A DNA stretch of 64,000 nucleotides, from the NCBI GenBank assembly GCA_025618425.1, contig CM046845.1, forward strand, positions 3,270,541 to 3,334,540, read 5' to 3'. This DNA comes from Heliocidaris tuberculata. Its lineage: Eukaryota; Echinodermata; Echinoidea; Camarodonta; Echinometridae. Within the stretch, counting starts at the first letter, position 1. The number at the start of each line of letters is the position of its first letter. Below are positions 38,711 to 51,243 of the stretch, piece by piece. A model generated the notes under the pieces. That model saw nothing but the letters and a program-made list of their open reading frames with translations. It did no database searches and was not told the origin of the DNA. The translations under genes and the position numbers were made by a program.

Positions 38711-40549
38711 GACCCTGTTCTCATTATGAGATTGGAAAGTGGATTGCGCTATTGTGGGGTGACCCATGGCGCGCGCCAGTAGGGACTCAGTTTTATAATT
38801 ATGAGGGGAGCAATAAAAAGCTCTCCTAGAACTTTTAAGGAGAGCGGTAGGGGAGCACTGCAAAAAGCTCTTCTTCGACATACAAGGGGAGCTTTTTGTC
38901 CGATTAGCAAAATTCATGGAGGAAATACACATACTAAGTTAATACAACCAACAACTAAAGGAGACAAACTTTAACCCCCCCCCCCAAGCTTTTTTTTATT
39001 CCAGGGAAATGTTTTTAGGAGTAAAAAAAAAAATATTACTTGAATATTTAAATAAAATCAAAATAAATTAAAATGATTTAAAAAGGGCCTTTAATTTTGA
39101 TTTTTTTTTTTCAGAGGGCTCTGTTGGCTCAGTGATTGCTTTTAACAGAGTGTATGAGTGTGGGTTTGAGCATGTGTTTTCGTTTCTTTGTTTGTTGTTG
39201 TTCTTGTTTGTTTTTTGAGGGGGGTGTTTTGATGAATATCAGAACAAAAATGCCTAAATCAACTTAGATAAATGCAATAAAAAATAGGAATAGCATACAG
39301 TGCAGTTTGTTTAAAAACATCTACATTTATCATAAAAATAATAAATAATCAGGACTAAATTTGTACGCTATGCCATTCAAAGCGATATATTATAAATCAG
39401 TTATCATATACCATAAGTACATCAACACTTGTTTCTCTACCCTAGCCTAACCCTCAAGATAGAGTCACAGCAGCTTGATCATCATCACAGTCACACTCAC
39501 ACAATGCCTTGCACTAACGTAAAAATAACGATGTTTTACATTAAATACAGGGGAAATTCAGGCAAATAAACCCCACATAAATAATTTGTATCATTGTTCA
39601 CTTTGAATAACACTTCTCAAAATCAGTATTAACCTCAAAAATCAGGATTCAGCTCAGAAAACCGCTACACTTTCATTGCTCTGCAAACACCAATTAACAC
39701 ATGTGGGACCTACTACGGTGAGTCAGTATTATGACGAACTTGATGCTCGTTTTGAACTTATGTTTTGCATTAAATACAGGGGAAATTCAGGCAAATAAAC
39801 CCCACATAAATAATTTGTATCATTGTATACCGTAAATAAAAATACTCAAAATCAATAAAAAAAACCAGGATTCAGCTCGGAAAACCGCTACACTTTCATT
39901 GCTCTGCAAACACCAATTAACACATGTGGGACCTACTATGGTGAGTCAAGTATTATGACGAACTTGATGCATGTTTTGGACTTCAATTTCGCCATTTTAA
40001 TAAATACAGTTTTATGGAGTATTCCCATACCCAATTGAAGTATTATTATTATTTTCCCACGTAAGCAGTATGTTTGTTTGTTTTTGTTTTTTTCCTCTGG
40101 AATATTTATTTTTAGAATTTTATTTTTGTTTTGTTGTTTTTTTAAAACAAGACTCGGATAGATCGCGCGCACCTCAGCGATCGCGAGGCGCGCGATAAAT
40201 CGCGCTACCTGAATTGGATTAAGGCGCGCATGTAGCGCGCGATCGCTCTCGCGCGCCTTAAAATCGAGTCCCTGCGCCAGGTAGGTCCACTGGCACACAG
40301 CGTGTTCACACCTGCAGAGGGTAACGCGATCTATCTTGGCACTCTCTGCACAGGAGAATGCGAATTGGCGTGCTCTAGATTGCGCTATCTCTGGCGGAGC
40401 ACCCCCTAGAGGTGGTCAGCGGTCTGCCGTTTTGGATCGCCGTGGACCTCCGTGGATCGCACCGAAACGACGTCACCGCGTTCTCACCTTAGAGACGGCG
40501 CGATCTAGTGCGTGCTAGAGTGTGCTATCTCAGCAATGAGAACGGGGTC
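38711..40549. mobile_element. Putative DNA transposon with GACCCYGTTCTCATTR ends, 1.84 kb
   Basis: The left end reads GACCCTGTTCTCATTATGAG and the right end returns CTCAGCAATGAGAACGGGGTC-like sequence as an inverted copy. The right 400 bp are GC-rich with GCGCGC words and match the element at 50717-51240 (CCCC.AGAGGTGGTC, GGATCGCCGTGGA, ACGACGT..CGCGTTCTCACC). The interior contains a 229 bp tandem duplication. No transposase was seen. Flanking triplets (ATG and TAA) do not match, so the ends may come from two insertions. Confidence 0.6.
39541..39985. repeat. Tandem duplication, 229 bp period
   Basis: Copy 1 begins at 39541 and copy 2 at 39770, both with TTAAATACAGGGGAAATTCA. Both then carry AACCCCACATAAATAATTTG, GGATTCAGCTC, AAACACCAATTAACACATGT and GGTGAGTCA. 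It lies inside the putative element 38711-40549. Confidence 0.92.
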
Positions 40550-40989
40550 TAAGTGTTCATTTCTTAAAGTTACAAAGTTATGTATAAGGCCTGCATTATT
40601 GTCGAGTTTGCAAATGCATTGCCTTTATTTGCTGACTATTACCGAGAGAAAAATTCTACTCCGCTGTTTATTAGAATTACAAAAATCGCTTTGAGAAGAC
40701 ATGAAAGTACTTTACATGTACATGTAGCACATTACTGAACATCTGCCGGATGACAAGAGTTCCTTGAAAAGATTTATTCATGTGCTAAGTAATCAATAAT
40801 ATGTCTCTCTCCCTAGAGCACAAGAAAGTATTTGTGTCCCTTTCAGCAATATTACGTATATTCGCCCAGAATATAATTTCTATAGAGTTGCATCTCGATG
40901 CCAATCTTTTGTAATGAAAAATTCACAGGAGACTACCTTTTCCTATATGATTTAGAAAGTGCAATGTGTAGGCCTGGTATAGATGTAAA

Positions 40990-41066
40990 ATGAAAAGGAA
41001 AAAGATTTTTTTAAAAGGAAAAAGATTTTTTAAAAGGAAAAAGATGTTTTAAAAAGGAAAAAGAAA
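40990..41066. repeat. Short tandem repeat, about 19 bp unit
   Basis: Four units of AAAAGGAAAAAGAT plus a T run, with small length changes. Confidence 0.88.
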
Positions 41067-41684
41067 GAAAAAAACTCCTCTGAAATGAAAATGTGGATAG
41101 AATGTGGATAGAATCTTGTGCTCTAATATGTGGCTTTATGAGTACTCTACCTGAAGGGAAACAGAGATTACACAATGCATAGTGATATAAATAATCTTAG
41201 AATTTATTGAGGGTGTATTGTGAGGTCATTGCCCTTCTTAATATAGAAATTCATAAGATCCCTATAGGTTGTGATATCGCATGTTGTGGATGTATTATTA
41301 CTACAAGCAGAATATGTTTTGGCATTTATGATATAGGGGCCTACATGTATATCATTCAAATGAAGTTTTTCCCCAAATAGAAATTATTACTTTAGGATAT
41401 ATAGAGGCCTACTGTGAAGGAATATATAGGGCAGTGGAGAATATCATGTTGTGCTCATGGCAAGTATAATATTTTGCTGTAAATTTCCCCCTTGGCAAAG
41501 GGCCATTCCGTTCTAGCCAAGCCCTCTAATAAGACGAGATTGATCGAGGGAGGCAAACAACAATGTCAAAGAGATTGAAGTAATGAAGGAGAGAGTGAAG
41601 CTCAGAGGCTGTTTTCACTCAAGAGAAGGACCAGCTTATACTGATGAAGAGACTTGATGTAAGGGGTAGGGTGGAGTAAGAAGG

Positions 41685-41870
41685 GGGAGGGGTAGGGAGA
41701 TTGGAAAGGAGGACAGAGAGAGAAAGAGAGCGGAAGAGGGAGAAGATTGATGATGGAGAAAGAGAGAAAGAAAGAAAGAGAGATGGAGATAGAGGAGATA
41801 CAGAGAAAGGGAGAGGGATAGAGAGGAAAAAGATAGGAAGAGAGAGAGAGAGAGAGAAGGAAAGACAAGT
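41685..41870. repeat. Purine-rich (GA)n block
   Basis: Almost uninterrupted A and G on the + strand, mostly GAGA and GAAA units. It ends with a pure GA run near 41836-41858. Confidence 0.88.
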
Positions 41871-44355
41871 GTAAGAGGATAGAATGATAAAGAGGGTGAT
41901 GGATAGGTAAGGAGAGTGGAATATCTGCTGCGCGCAATAAAGCCGTTAGAGCTAGGTCAGTTGCAGTAATGGCTGTGTTGCAGGCATCTGATGATAATAT
42001 CAAAGAGAAATGCACGTCGAGAAATGTTGAAGAAACATGGTGACGAGGGAAAAGAAAGAGTTTTACTTCATTATTGATAGATGGAAGATAATCGGGGATG
42101 AGTCAACAAAGGGAGCAAGGAAAATGAAGTATGGATAAAATCAAAGAGAGAAATCGGTTAGAGATACAGATGAATCCAGAAGAAACGAGAAACCATTGAG
42201 AATAGTATACATGTACATCTGTACTAGGCTGCGTATAAACTGCAGAGCTCAGAATGATGGAAGCCCCTATTATTACTATTGATGTTATCGACTGAGTAGG
42301 GAAGACAAACTACCTTCGTCAATGTACGTCATCACCCCTGGACCCTAGGCTGGGACGTTGAAAGGGATGAAATTTCGGGAGTGTATAGTTTTGTGATCGT
42401 TATTTTCATTAGCCAGCCCAACCAAACGAGAGTGGTCACATCCATTTAGTTCAGCTCTGCCCAGTTTAAATGCCAATGCTTCCCACCATTCACACATTCA
42501 GTCCAGTCATCATATGTGCTACTTCATGTTCTATTCAGGAATTATTTCATTTTGTTCCCATGTGCAAAGCAAAGAGGTGAAGAAGATGGGATAAAAGCCC
42601 TGCCTTCTTAATGCTATTCTAGGAAGCATTTGAACAAAAAAGTAATTTCTTGATGCTTTCTTATATTTTAATCCAGCCCTTTTTGTTCCTGTATTTTTAG
42701 GATGACACACAAAATTAATTAAAAACGGAGCTTTCGTAACCTCATGAGTGCTGGATGCTAGGTACGTGGCTTATGCGCAGAACCATAATGATCACCTATC
42801 TAATTTTAGGTGTACATGAATGAGGAAGTGGTAAATCCCCCTCAAATATTTTAAGAAGAAAGGCTAAAGATTCATGAACACCCTTCCAGATGGATTACTC
42901 TATGGAATGCTTTATCATGCCTTTGTTAATTTGTATATTTTTCCCCCTTTTCCCATTTTGCACCTTGCACAATATCCTCAATTCTAAGTGTTGCTATTTG
43001 TGCCTTAGGCTGATTCAATGCCATTCAAAACAGGGTCATAACAGATCACTAATAATTGTGTAAACTAGGATGTAGGTTAGTTGTCATTTATAATTGAACT
43101 TGCAAACCCTGCTTTATTTGATTGATGATGTTGATTTAGATTGCTTATTTGATCAGTGCAGACTGCTGTCTTGTGTAGTTTATTTTGTTTCGAAGCAAAT
43201 GGTTTGGCACTAAAATTAACTCATATCAGTAACAGAAGCACTCAATAAAAATGTTTAACAGTGTTAAGTGTCAAACTAGTCAACAAACTTTTTAAACATG
43301 ATTTTTGTTTAAATTGTTTTGAATTGAAAAGCAAGTGTAGAAAGTGTAGTGCCACTTTTGAATAATTTTCCTTTTGTCTATTTGTTAAATATATTGATTT
43401 AACTATTGTAAATGAAACAACAGAATGCATATTGCCTATTATTAGTTTTGAGTTCACTATAGGATAGAGGCACTTGTTTCACAGATTCCAATTCCCTTGA
43501 AGCCTCCTTATACAACAAATGGCTCTAATGAGTTACAAGGGAGGGGGATGTGTAAGCAGGAGTCATACATGTGGCCTTGGGGAGAAGAATTAGTAATAGC
43601 ATAATGTCATTAGTGATTTACCACCTATTACATAATCACTTAATGAGTTGACAAACACTTAATGCTAATTGTGTGAATTGAGTGAATGTGTATTTGTGCA
43701 TGACCACATACATTCACAAGGCCAACTAGTTAGCAATGTACAGAGAAGTAAATATTATGTAGGTAATTATACAATGTATTGACCCCACACAATGTGTAAA
43801 AAATGTCTATGTTTTCCTCCAATTAGTTTGATATAGAGTGGGAACCAGTCTTTATATTGCTATTTGAATAGTCATGGGCAGACCACAAGTGTGTACTGCA
43901 TAGTATGCATGTACATTTTGATTTCAATATACCATAGTTCATGTATTAAAAGACCACAATTATTTATATAGATTTCGTGTTCTCCTCCATATGTACATAG
44001 TTATGATAAGTACACATCAAAATGCCATGTGAAGGATTGCACTGTATTTTCTCTTCAAACATTGTCGTGGAACACTCCTTTTCAGGCATCTGCCTCAAGA
44101 ACAACCCCAACCCCAAAAGGTGTTTGAGTCAACATTCATATGATTTACATATAGCTGAGTACATTCGTATAATAACTGCAAAAGTACAAGTGACTCTTGA
44201 ATATATTGCAAGTTGCCTGGCCCTGGCTTATTCACTTTTCATGATTACATGTACGTCTGTTGAGAACCAAAGAGACGTTAATATATCTGTATAAGATATG
44301 AGTTATACTTAAAGCTTTTGTGCTTTTCCATTACATCTAATCTTTTCTATATCCT

Positions 44356-44772
44356 TTAACCCTTTCAAGACAAGTGACCACATTTTGTGGTTTGGCTTAA
44401 TAAGTTTTGATTCAGAGCTCTAAAAAATATACCAGATGTATGAGTAGAAAGAGCAAAAATTTCTGCACATGTTATGTCCATTTTTATTGCATGACCATAT
44501 TGCGTTTGATGCCAGGAATTTTAAAAACAAGAATAAGCTTTGAGATCCTTAAATTGGCAACACATTGAGAGGTTTAAAATCATTGTTTTTTCATCAAAAT
44601 TGGCAATTTCTTTCAACTATTCAACAAATTTCTAACCATGTATATTGTTTTCAAAGACATTACACCTTATTTGAACCATGTAGCACGAAAAGAAAAATAT
44701 TATTGTTGCCAATTTGAAGAACAAAATGTGATCAATTTAGCCCTTAAATAATCCCTGTCCTGAAATGGTTAA
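44356..44772 (-). mobile_element. piggyBac-like MITE, copy 2 (inverted)
   Basis: TTAACCCTTTCAAGAC at one end and TGAAATGGTTAA at the other, with TTAA at both edges. The interior is the reverse complement of 35663-36083 with scattered changes (for example GAACAAAATGTGATCAATTT and TAGCCCTTAAATAAT). No coding potential. The two copies face each other about 8.3 kb apart. Confidence 0.88.
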
Positions 44773-46618
44773 GGCAGCATCTTCTTTGTCTATGGAAGAT
44801 AATTCATGTGTAGCTCTTAGCCTAACAATGAAGAAGTGTTACTTAGTTTTCTCAAGTAGCTTTTTCATGTACTTCAATTAGTCTGACATGCCTTTTATGA
44901 CTAGCTGAGTACAACAAGGATTTGCTTAAGTGCCGCAAGTACCCATTGTTCTACCATGTCTTCATCAATAATTTGTTGTCTTGCTTAACTTCTGGCGCTC
45001 ATCAGTTTTATGTAGGCTGCGGTGTAATGTCCTTTTTTGTCAAGTCATAAATTGTGAGTCTGTAGGTCTGTCTCTTTGGGGGCAGCAGTGTATGCCACTT
45101 TTACTCTGTCAGATTATAACTTACAACATAAAACATGAAGTAGAAAAGAAATTTTAAAAAGTATCGGCTTCATTGCATGGATGTCAAAGGAATAGGAGCT
45201 TGTATTCTTTGTATGCAAACCACACTTGACCTTGATCTGTGATAAGCCTAGGAGAATTTGATTCACAGATTTTCACCTGCTGCTCATATTTTGAAAATTA
45301 AAGATGAGATCAGTCCAGAGTTCAGTTCAGTTTGTGTGCTTTAATCTGTTCATATTGATATGTTATTGATTATTTTAATCCATGTGTTTACTGTAACCAT
45401 AGAGCTGAAGCAAAGAAGCAGTATGTTACATTTTCTAATTCAAATAATGCACATGTTGTATGCCTGTTTGTTTAGTAAATCCCAATTTCTTAAATACTCT
45501 TGGTTTTTTTTATCTGTGAAAGAACAACAAATTGGTATATTTTGAAAATTGGAAATTAATACTTCTTTTCTCCTTTTAAAATTATAGGTTGATCTTTTTG
45601 TGTGAAACCAGTAAGTCACTTTCCTAGAATTTTATACAAGAGATTAGACCTACATGTAAATTCAGCCAAGTAGGAAGATTTATTGCTGTGGTTACATTTT
45701 TACAGAATGCTTTTGATCATGGAGATAATGTACCCTGCTTTGATTTTGGACTTGTCTCTCAAAATCTGTATCAGCTTGACATGAAAGCAGTGTGGCAAGC
45801 TTACACTTCTCTCTGATTTCCTGCAATTTATCACAGAAATTTATCTTGACAGGTTCATTATGTTTGTTCTTCAAATAGCAAGGGACTGTTTGTTATAGGA
45901 ATTGTCTATTTATCCTGATTTGGACCTAGGGCAAACCAGAGTCAAAGGTTTTCTTTCTGTTTTCTGCATTTTGACCAGAACTTTCTCATGCAGATATCTT
46001 GATAGGAAAAACAATATTGGATGAGATATGTTGCAACAGTTCTCCATATTCATTTTTTTTTCTTGAAGGGCTTAATGTTTGTATTTTATACTGCAGTTGT
46101 GGATGATAGATATTAGTATTTAAGACTGTTGTAGAATGCAAATATTAATTTGATGCTGCATTATTTTTCACAAATATTGTTCAACTAGTATAGAATAAAA
46201 CTTTCAGTATGGATGTATGATTTCATTGTGAAATGAAAGCTATAAATCTTTAGGAAGGCATGCAATGATTGCATCTTTATTTTTACTTTGGATTATTGAT
46301 GTTACATGTCCATTATATGAGATATCAATGTTTTTGTCAAGTATCACATTCTGATCTTGCATATAAAGTAAACATTGTTTCTATTTTTTCCCATCATGGG
46401 AATATTTCAAATTTCACAAGTTGGAGGCCTATTACAAATCTTGAAGTCAATCCGTTATCTACGGACAATTTCATCTTGAGAAGAACTGACTTTGTTGCCT
46501 AAGAGAAAGAATTCATAAAGAATAGATTAAATGCAAATGTGTAAATAAAGAAAACAAAATCAGAAGTTGAGAAGCAAATAAAGGAGAGAGAGGGGGAGAG
46601 AGATAGAGCGAAAGAAAG

Positions 46619-46626
46619 ACAGATAG

Positions 46627-46680
<54 letters not shown>
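46619..46680. repeat. (GATA)n(GA)n microsatellite
   Basis: Six or so GATA units followed by about 35 bp of pure GA. Confidence 0.94.
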
Positions 46681-46683
<3 letters not shown>

Positions 46684-46837
46684 TTTGATTAGTTAGTAAG
46701 CATTGTTGTGAAAGAAGTATACATGTGGTTACATTAGTAAAAGATAAAATGATAAAATGATGGTGGTATCCTGAGAAGATGTAGTCAAGCTTTGTTTACT
46801 TTTAAAAAGGACAGTGGTAACCAGAAAAATCTTCTAG

Positions 46838-46862
46838 AAGGAAGGAAGGAAGGAAGGAAGGA
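46838..46862. repeat. (GGAA)n microsatellite
   Basis: Six tandem GGAA units. Confidence 0.93.
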
Positions 46863-48099
46863 TGCACAATCATGTTAAAATAACTGTTTATATAAATTTA
46901 TGTTTATACAAGCAGTAGCATTTCATGATATATTTTCATCTGTGATTAGGTCACACCTTGAGATTATATTTGTAGATTGATTAGCCTGTAGGTCAAGAGG
47001 GTGATGACATGATGTACAGTGACATAGCTAGTAGTGTACAGGGGCAGGTGGAGGGGGGGCGGGGGCATGCCATATAAAGAAAATGAAAGAATGGGAGAGG
47101 GGAAAGATAAGATGAAAGGAAGATGGATAATACAACTCTTTCCTATGCTCTCCCAATTTGAAAATCAAGCCTCATTCCCCTATATTTCATCCAGCTAGTA
47201 AGATCCGTCCTGACACCTACGCCCCTCAGTGCGTGATCCACACTGTGGCACTGATGACGAACATTGTTCATCTTTATCTGATGAGGTACCTCATACATGC
47301 TAAAATTTTTCAAACTTGCTATGGGAAAATTTGTTATCAGTGAGCTTGAAGTACATCTATCACTCTGTCACACTGTTGGAAGGTTAGTCAGAAGCATTGT
47401 CATTGCAGCATTGTCATTGCAAAAGTGAAACATCAAACGAACAAAGAAATCAGTACACCTCAAGTGTGAAGTGAGTGTCTGCTGTGGTAATTTGGTTAGC
47501 AGGAGAAAGACATTGTACATTCCTAGAGTTATGTTGATTTTGGTATTTTCTAGAATGTTTAAAGTGGCATAAACCTCATAGAACAAAAAAAAAATGAATT
47601 CCCCATTTACCCATCACTCGTTTCATGAACCAATGTATGCTTAATTCTATGGCTCATGTGCATCTGCCAGTTCGCGAATACTTGTAAAGTGTGTCAGCCT
47701 CTTCTCTGAGATGGGGGTGGGGGGGGGGGGCATTGCTAACAAAATAGTTGTTTTGACTTTGCATAGTGGATTGTAAAATGTGATTGGGAGGAGTTGTTGA
47801 GGTTTTAGCATGTCCTGTTCCAAACATGGCAGCAAACAGCGAGTGGGAAGTTTGGCTAATGGGCAGCGTGCCTCAAATAGAGTGGTTCCTCCTCCTCTTG
47901 TTTCACTATTTCCCCCTCTAGCGCCATCGTTTCCTTTTCTTTCTCCTGTCACAGCTAGGTGTCCAGTTCCTTGGGGAGGTTCAAACATTACCAAAGTTAA
48001 AAGATAAGAGTGTATTAAGGGCTAGACATATTGGATGCCGAAAGTCTGAATTTGAGGAATAACATGATCGCAAAGATATTCGAAAAAAACAACCTCCAG

Positions 48100-48191
48100 C
48101 AATTTCAATAGCCCTGTCCGTCACCTTTCAAACTGTGCGAACATTACAATAATGTATTGCGTAATGCGAACAGGATAGGGTATTGAAATTG
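48100..48191. repeat. Small fold-back, 92 bp
   Basis: CAATTTCAATAGCCCTGTCC on the left is returned as AACAGGATAGGGTATTGAAA at the right, giving about 22 bp imperfect arms. An AATGTATTGCGTAATGCG stretch lies within the loop. Probably a MITE remnant. Confidence 0.7.
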
Positions 48192-49086
48192 CCCTTGAGT
48201 TGATTTCTTGAAAGTTTTTGCAATTGTGTTGAATATAGGCTATCATGTCAATGAATGTAACACAGTCTCACATCGTCAACCCTATCTTTGAGACAATAAA
48301 AAATGCAGTGCATGTATTGAAACAATTTAAAAGTGGAAATTTTGGTAAAGGTACTGTTTTCCAGATGAAATCCCTTATATCATGAAGATTCTGTTTGGTT
48401 TAACTTTTGTTGTCCTCGATGTGGTATTAGAGAGAGATAAATTAAGGCTTAATGACCACTTTCAATAGATAATTTGAACTGCTGAAAGACCGATCAAAAG
48501 TGCAGAAAAGTACATTAACGGTGTATCAGGGATTTCACTGGAGCATCTATTGCTTTTCAAGCTGTATTTCCATCCTCATTTGATCTTATGATTATGACCC
48601 CAATTCAGAATTTGAGTGCAAAATGATTTTTTTTGTTGTAAATTCCCCCATCTCCATTATAAAATTTTGCTTTTTCATTTATCAAGCTTCTATGCTTCCT
48701 ATCAAACTTTGTTTTTGATTTTGCTATGTAAGACTTTGGCTACAGTATGTTTTAATGAAATGACATATACGTATTCTATTGAGCATTTGAATGGACTTTT
48801 CTCTTAATTTCCTCCATACTTTATACTTACATGTACATTGTAGGCAGATGAATCAAACAGATAAAATGAAATTGGGGAAATATTTGACTGCTACTTAGCA
48901 AGGAATTTTCCTTGATTAGGTTCCTTCTCCTGCAAGCGGTGTTTGACCAGTCCTCCAGACCTGACGTCATTCTTAGCGTCTTCTTAGACACAAAAAGGTG
49001 TTAACTCTAATTCAGAGGATACATGTGAATGTCCTTCTTGCTCTCATCAGACGATATATTAGCTGGCTTCATCCAGAGAGCTCAGT

Positions 49087-49222
49087 GGGGTGTTTCATCA
49101 AGTGTCTTGTCAGTGATTTTTACCGACAAATTTGCTCTCAGCCAATCAGATGCAAGGATTTCAGTAGCTTATAACAGTTATGGCAACTTGTTATTGATGA
49201 CAAGTTTTATGAAACAGGGTCC
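49087..49222. mobile_element. Short MITE, 136 bp
   Basis: It starts GGGGTGTTTCATCAAGTGTC and ends GACAAGTTTTATGAAACAGG then GTCC. Reading the end inverted gives GGACCCTGTTTCATAAAACT, so the termini pair. It contains CAGCCAATCAGATGC. No coding capacity. Confidence 0.65.
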
Positions 49223-50716
49223 AGATCTTCATTTCAGATTGCTCAAAGTGATCAATCTAAAGACAACCCTGCTGGCCATTGTTAATAAACTGCAGAAGCT
49301 AGGCTTGTATGTGTTTAGCAAATAGCGGTGATGCTAGTGACTTGATCATATTATGGACTCCTTGCAGTATACACAGACAGTTTATTGTAGGTTCTTCAAC
49401 TTCGATTTTGATGGATACTGCCTTAGTTACATGTATATATTCAAACGTGTCATGATCTCAGAGTGTATCAGTATTTAAAAGCTGAAATGTTTGCATAGAA
49501 TATTTGTGTGCAAGAAAGCAGGGTTAACAGTAGACATTGTCAAAAGGAAGATGTTGTTTGAGAACAAGAAGGAAAAATAAAAGAAAAAAAGTTGATATTA
49601 CATTCAATATTCCTAGCTGTCATTCAACCATATTATTCAAATCCTTTGGTATACATGCATTGTTGTAATGATTTTTGATCCAGCCATCCAATTTTTGCAG
49701 CTCACATCCCAGAAAAGAAGTGTTACTTCCAAATCAAATTTGAAGAAAGACAATTTCATGCCCCTCATCTTCAAAATGAAAACTGTAAATAAGTTGGCAT
49801 ACACGGTCTGGTTAATTAGTACATGTATTTATCTTCAGATTCCACAATGATCGTAGATAGCCACTCTGACCATAGGATTGTTCTGCACATTGGGAAGCTT
49901 CTGTTATCAATATCATAAATCTTTAGACTTGTCTGTGTGGGTTATGATTTTGAACAGAAGATTTATTGGGATAGAAACTTGATATGATTATAATATTCTA
50001 TATCTACATCAACTTAAAGTTAACAAATGTATAATCAGAATACACTGGTAATATATAATCAGATATAAATCTTTGTGCAGACAGTATGCTCTTTTTTTAA
50101 ATGTCTATGGCATTGTTGTGTCAATAGCTTTTATGTTTTACAAGGATAGTTTGCTTCATTGACCAGACACAATATAAGGATATGGCAGATTGATCTTTGA
50201 TAAGATAGCACAATTGATTGAAAAGAACAAATGGATGATACACTCTCTTGAAATGTGAGCAATGTTATAGAGCTAAAAATTACAGTCACAAAAGCAAGAT
50301 AATGATGATTGTGGATTGATCTTCTAAAAGATAATACATTTGATTGAAAAGAACAAGTACATGATACATGGCCACAAAATAAACAATTTCTGCAGACTTC
50401 ATTTGAGAGTGCTGAATCAATATCACAAAAAGAATGAGATTGACAATGAAATCCTTCAAATTGAACTCTTCCACAAAGAAAGGTTAGGTTTACAATATTA
50501 TTGAAATTAACCACAAACATTTTGAGAGGGTTCTCATCAGACAAGCTTGACAAGCATGGTACAATCAGAGAATTTTTTTCCGGGTACAATGATGAAAGTT
50601 CATAGGAAGTGCTTCCATTTGGGAGGTAACAAAAGCAGAACAAATAGGATATATGTCTGGAGGCTAAAGCCAATATAAATGTGGTCAGTGAGATGTTTCA
50701 GTTAGGTGTAGGCTTA

Positions 50717-51240
50717 GACCCCGTTCTCATTACGAGATTGGAAAGTGGATCGCTCCATCGTGGATCGCGCCAGGGCGGTCCACTGGCACGCTGCTGGCAC
50801 GCCGCGGGTTCACACCTGCAGAGGGTAGCGCGATCTATCGTCACTCTTCTCTTTTTCAGGGTTCTTGTTGCCATGACATCTGACGTAATGGGGTCAACGT
50901 TTTCGCGCGTAATTCGATTCGGCTTAACGCTAGCGATCTATACCGACTGTATACTGTACGCTATATGCGAGCTGTATCCTTACATTTTAAACACTTCCTA
51001 GGTCACGGCGTACTTCCGGCGTACTTCGCATCTTCCTGTTCTCACTACAAAAGAGAGAGAGATCTAGCGCGCGCTAGATCGCGCTTTCTCTCGTAGACCA
51101 CCCCCCAGAGGTGGTCCGGTTTGGGATCGCTGTGGATCGCCCTGGATCGCGCCGGAACGACGTTGACGCGTTCTCACCATAGAGGTGGCGCGATCTAGCG
51201 CGCGCTAGATCGCTCTATCCCTTGTAATGAGAACGGGGTC
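50717..51240. mobile_element. PIF/Harbinger-like MITE, 524 bp, GC-rich
   Basis: The ends are exact inverted copies, GACCCCGTTCTCATTAC and GTAATGAGAACGGGGTC, flanked by TTA on both sides (50714-50716 and 51241-51243). A 3 bp TTA target duplication is characteristic of PIF/Harbinger elements. The element is much richer in GC and CpG than its surroundings and carries two palindromes built on GATCTAGCGCGCGCTAGATC (51061-51080 and within 51190-51213). The 106-codon open frame at 50681-51001 is not a transposase. Confidence 0.8.
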
Positions 51241-51243
51241 TTA

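Larger units (their letters stand above)
40550..44355. other. Intronic stretch with purine-rich repeats
   Basis: A TTTTAAAAGGAAAAAGAT unit is tandemly repeated at about 40990-41066. A GA-rich, purine-only block covers about 41685-41870 and gives a meaningless serine-leucine open frame on the minus strand. No gene was recognised. Confidence 0.5.
44773..50713. other. Intronic stretch with microsatellites and two small fold-backs
   Basis: No gene was recognised. A GATA/GA run is at 46619-46680, a GGAA run at 46838-46862, and a poly-G at about 47716-47730. Fold-backs are at 48100-48191 and 49087-49222. The open frames at 47647-47994 and 50131-50673 (minus) resemble no protein; the second is built on a TCTTTTCAATCA-type repeat. 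Confidence 0.5.

Noticed and set aside
41602..42015. 137-codon open frame on the minus strand
   Set aside because: Serine/leucine/proline-rich translation of a purine-rich microsatellite.
47830..47925. Start of a nested gene at AACATGGCAGC
   Set aside because: The start context is good, but the frame stops after 31 codons with no recognisable domain or donor.
50131..50673. 180-codon open frame on the minus strand, the longest in the window
   Set aside because: It contains a repeated segment (SFQS.VLS..RSI twice) caused by a DNA repeat with GATTGAAAAGAACAA words; no family match and no initiation context.
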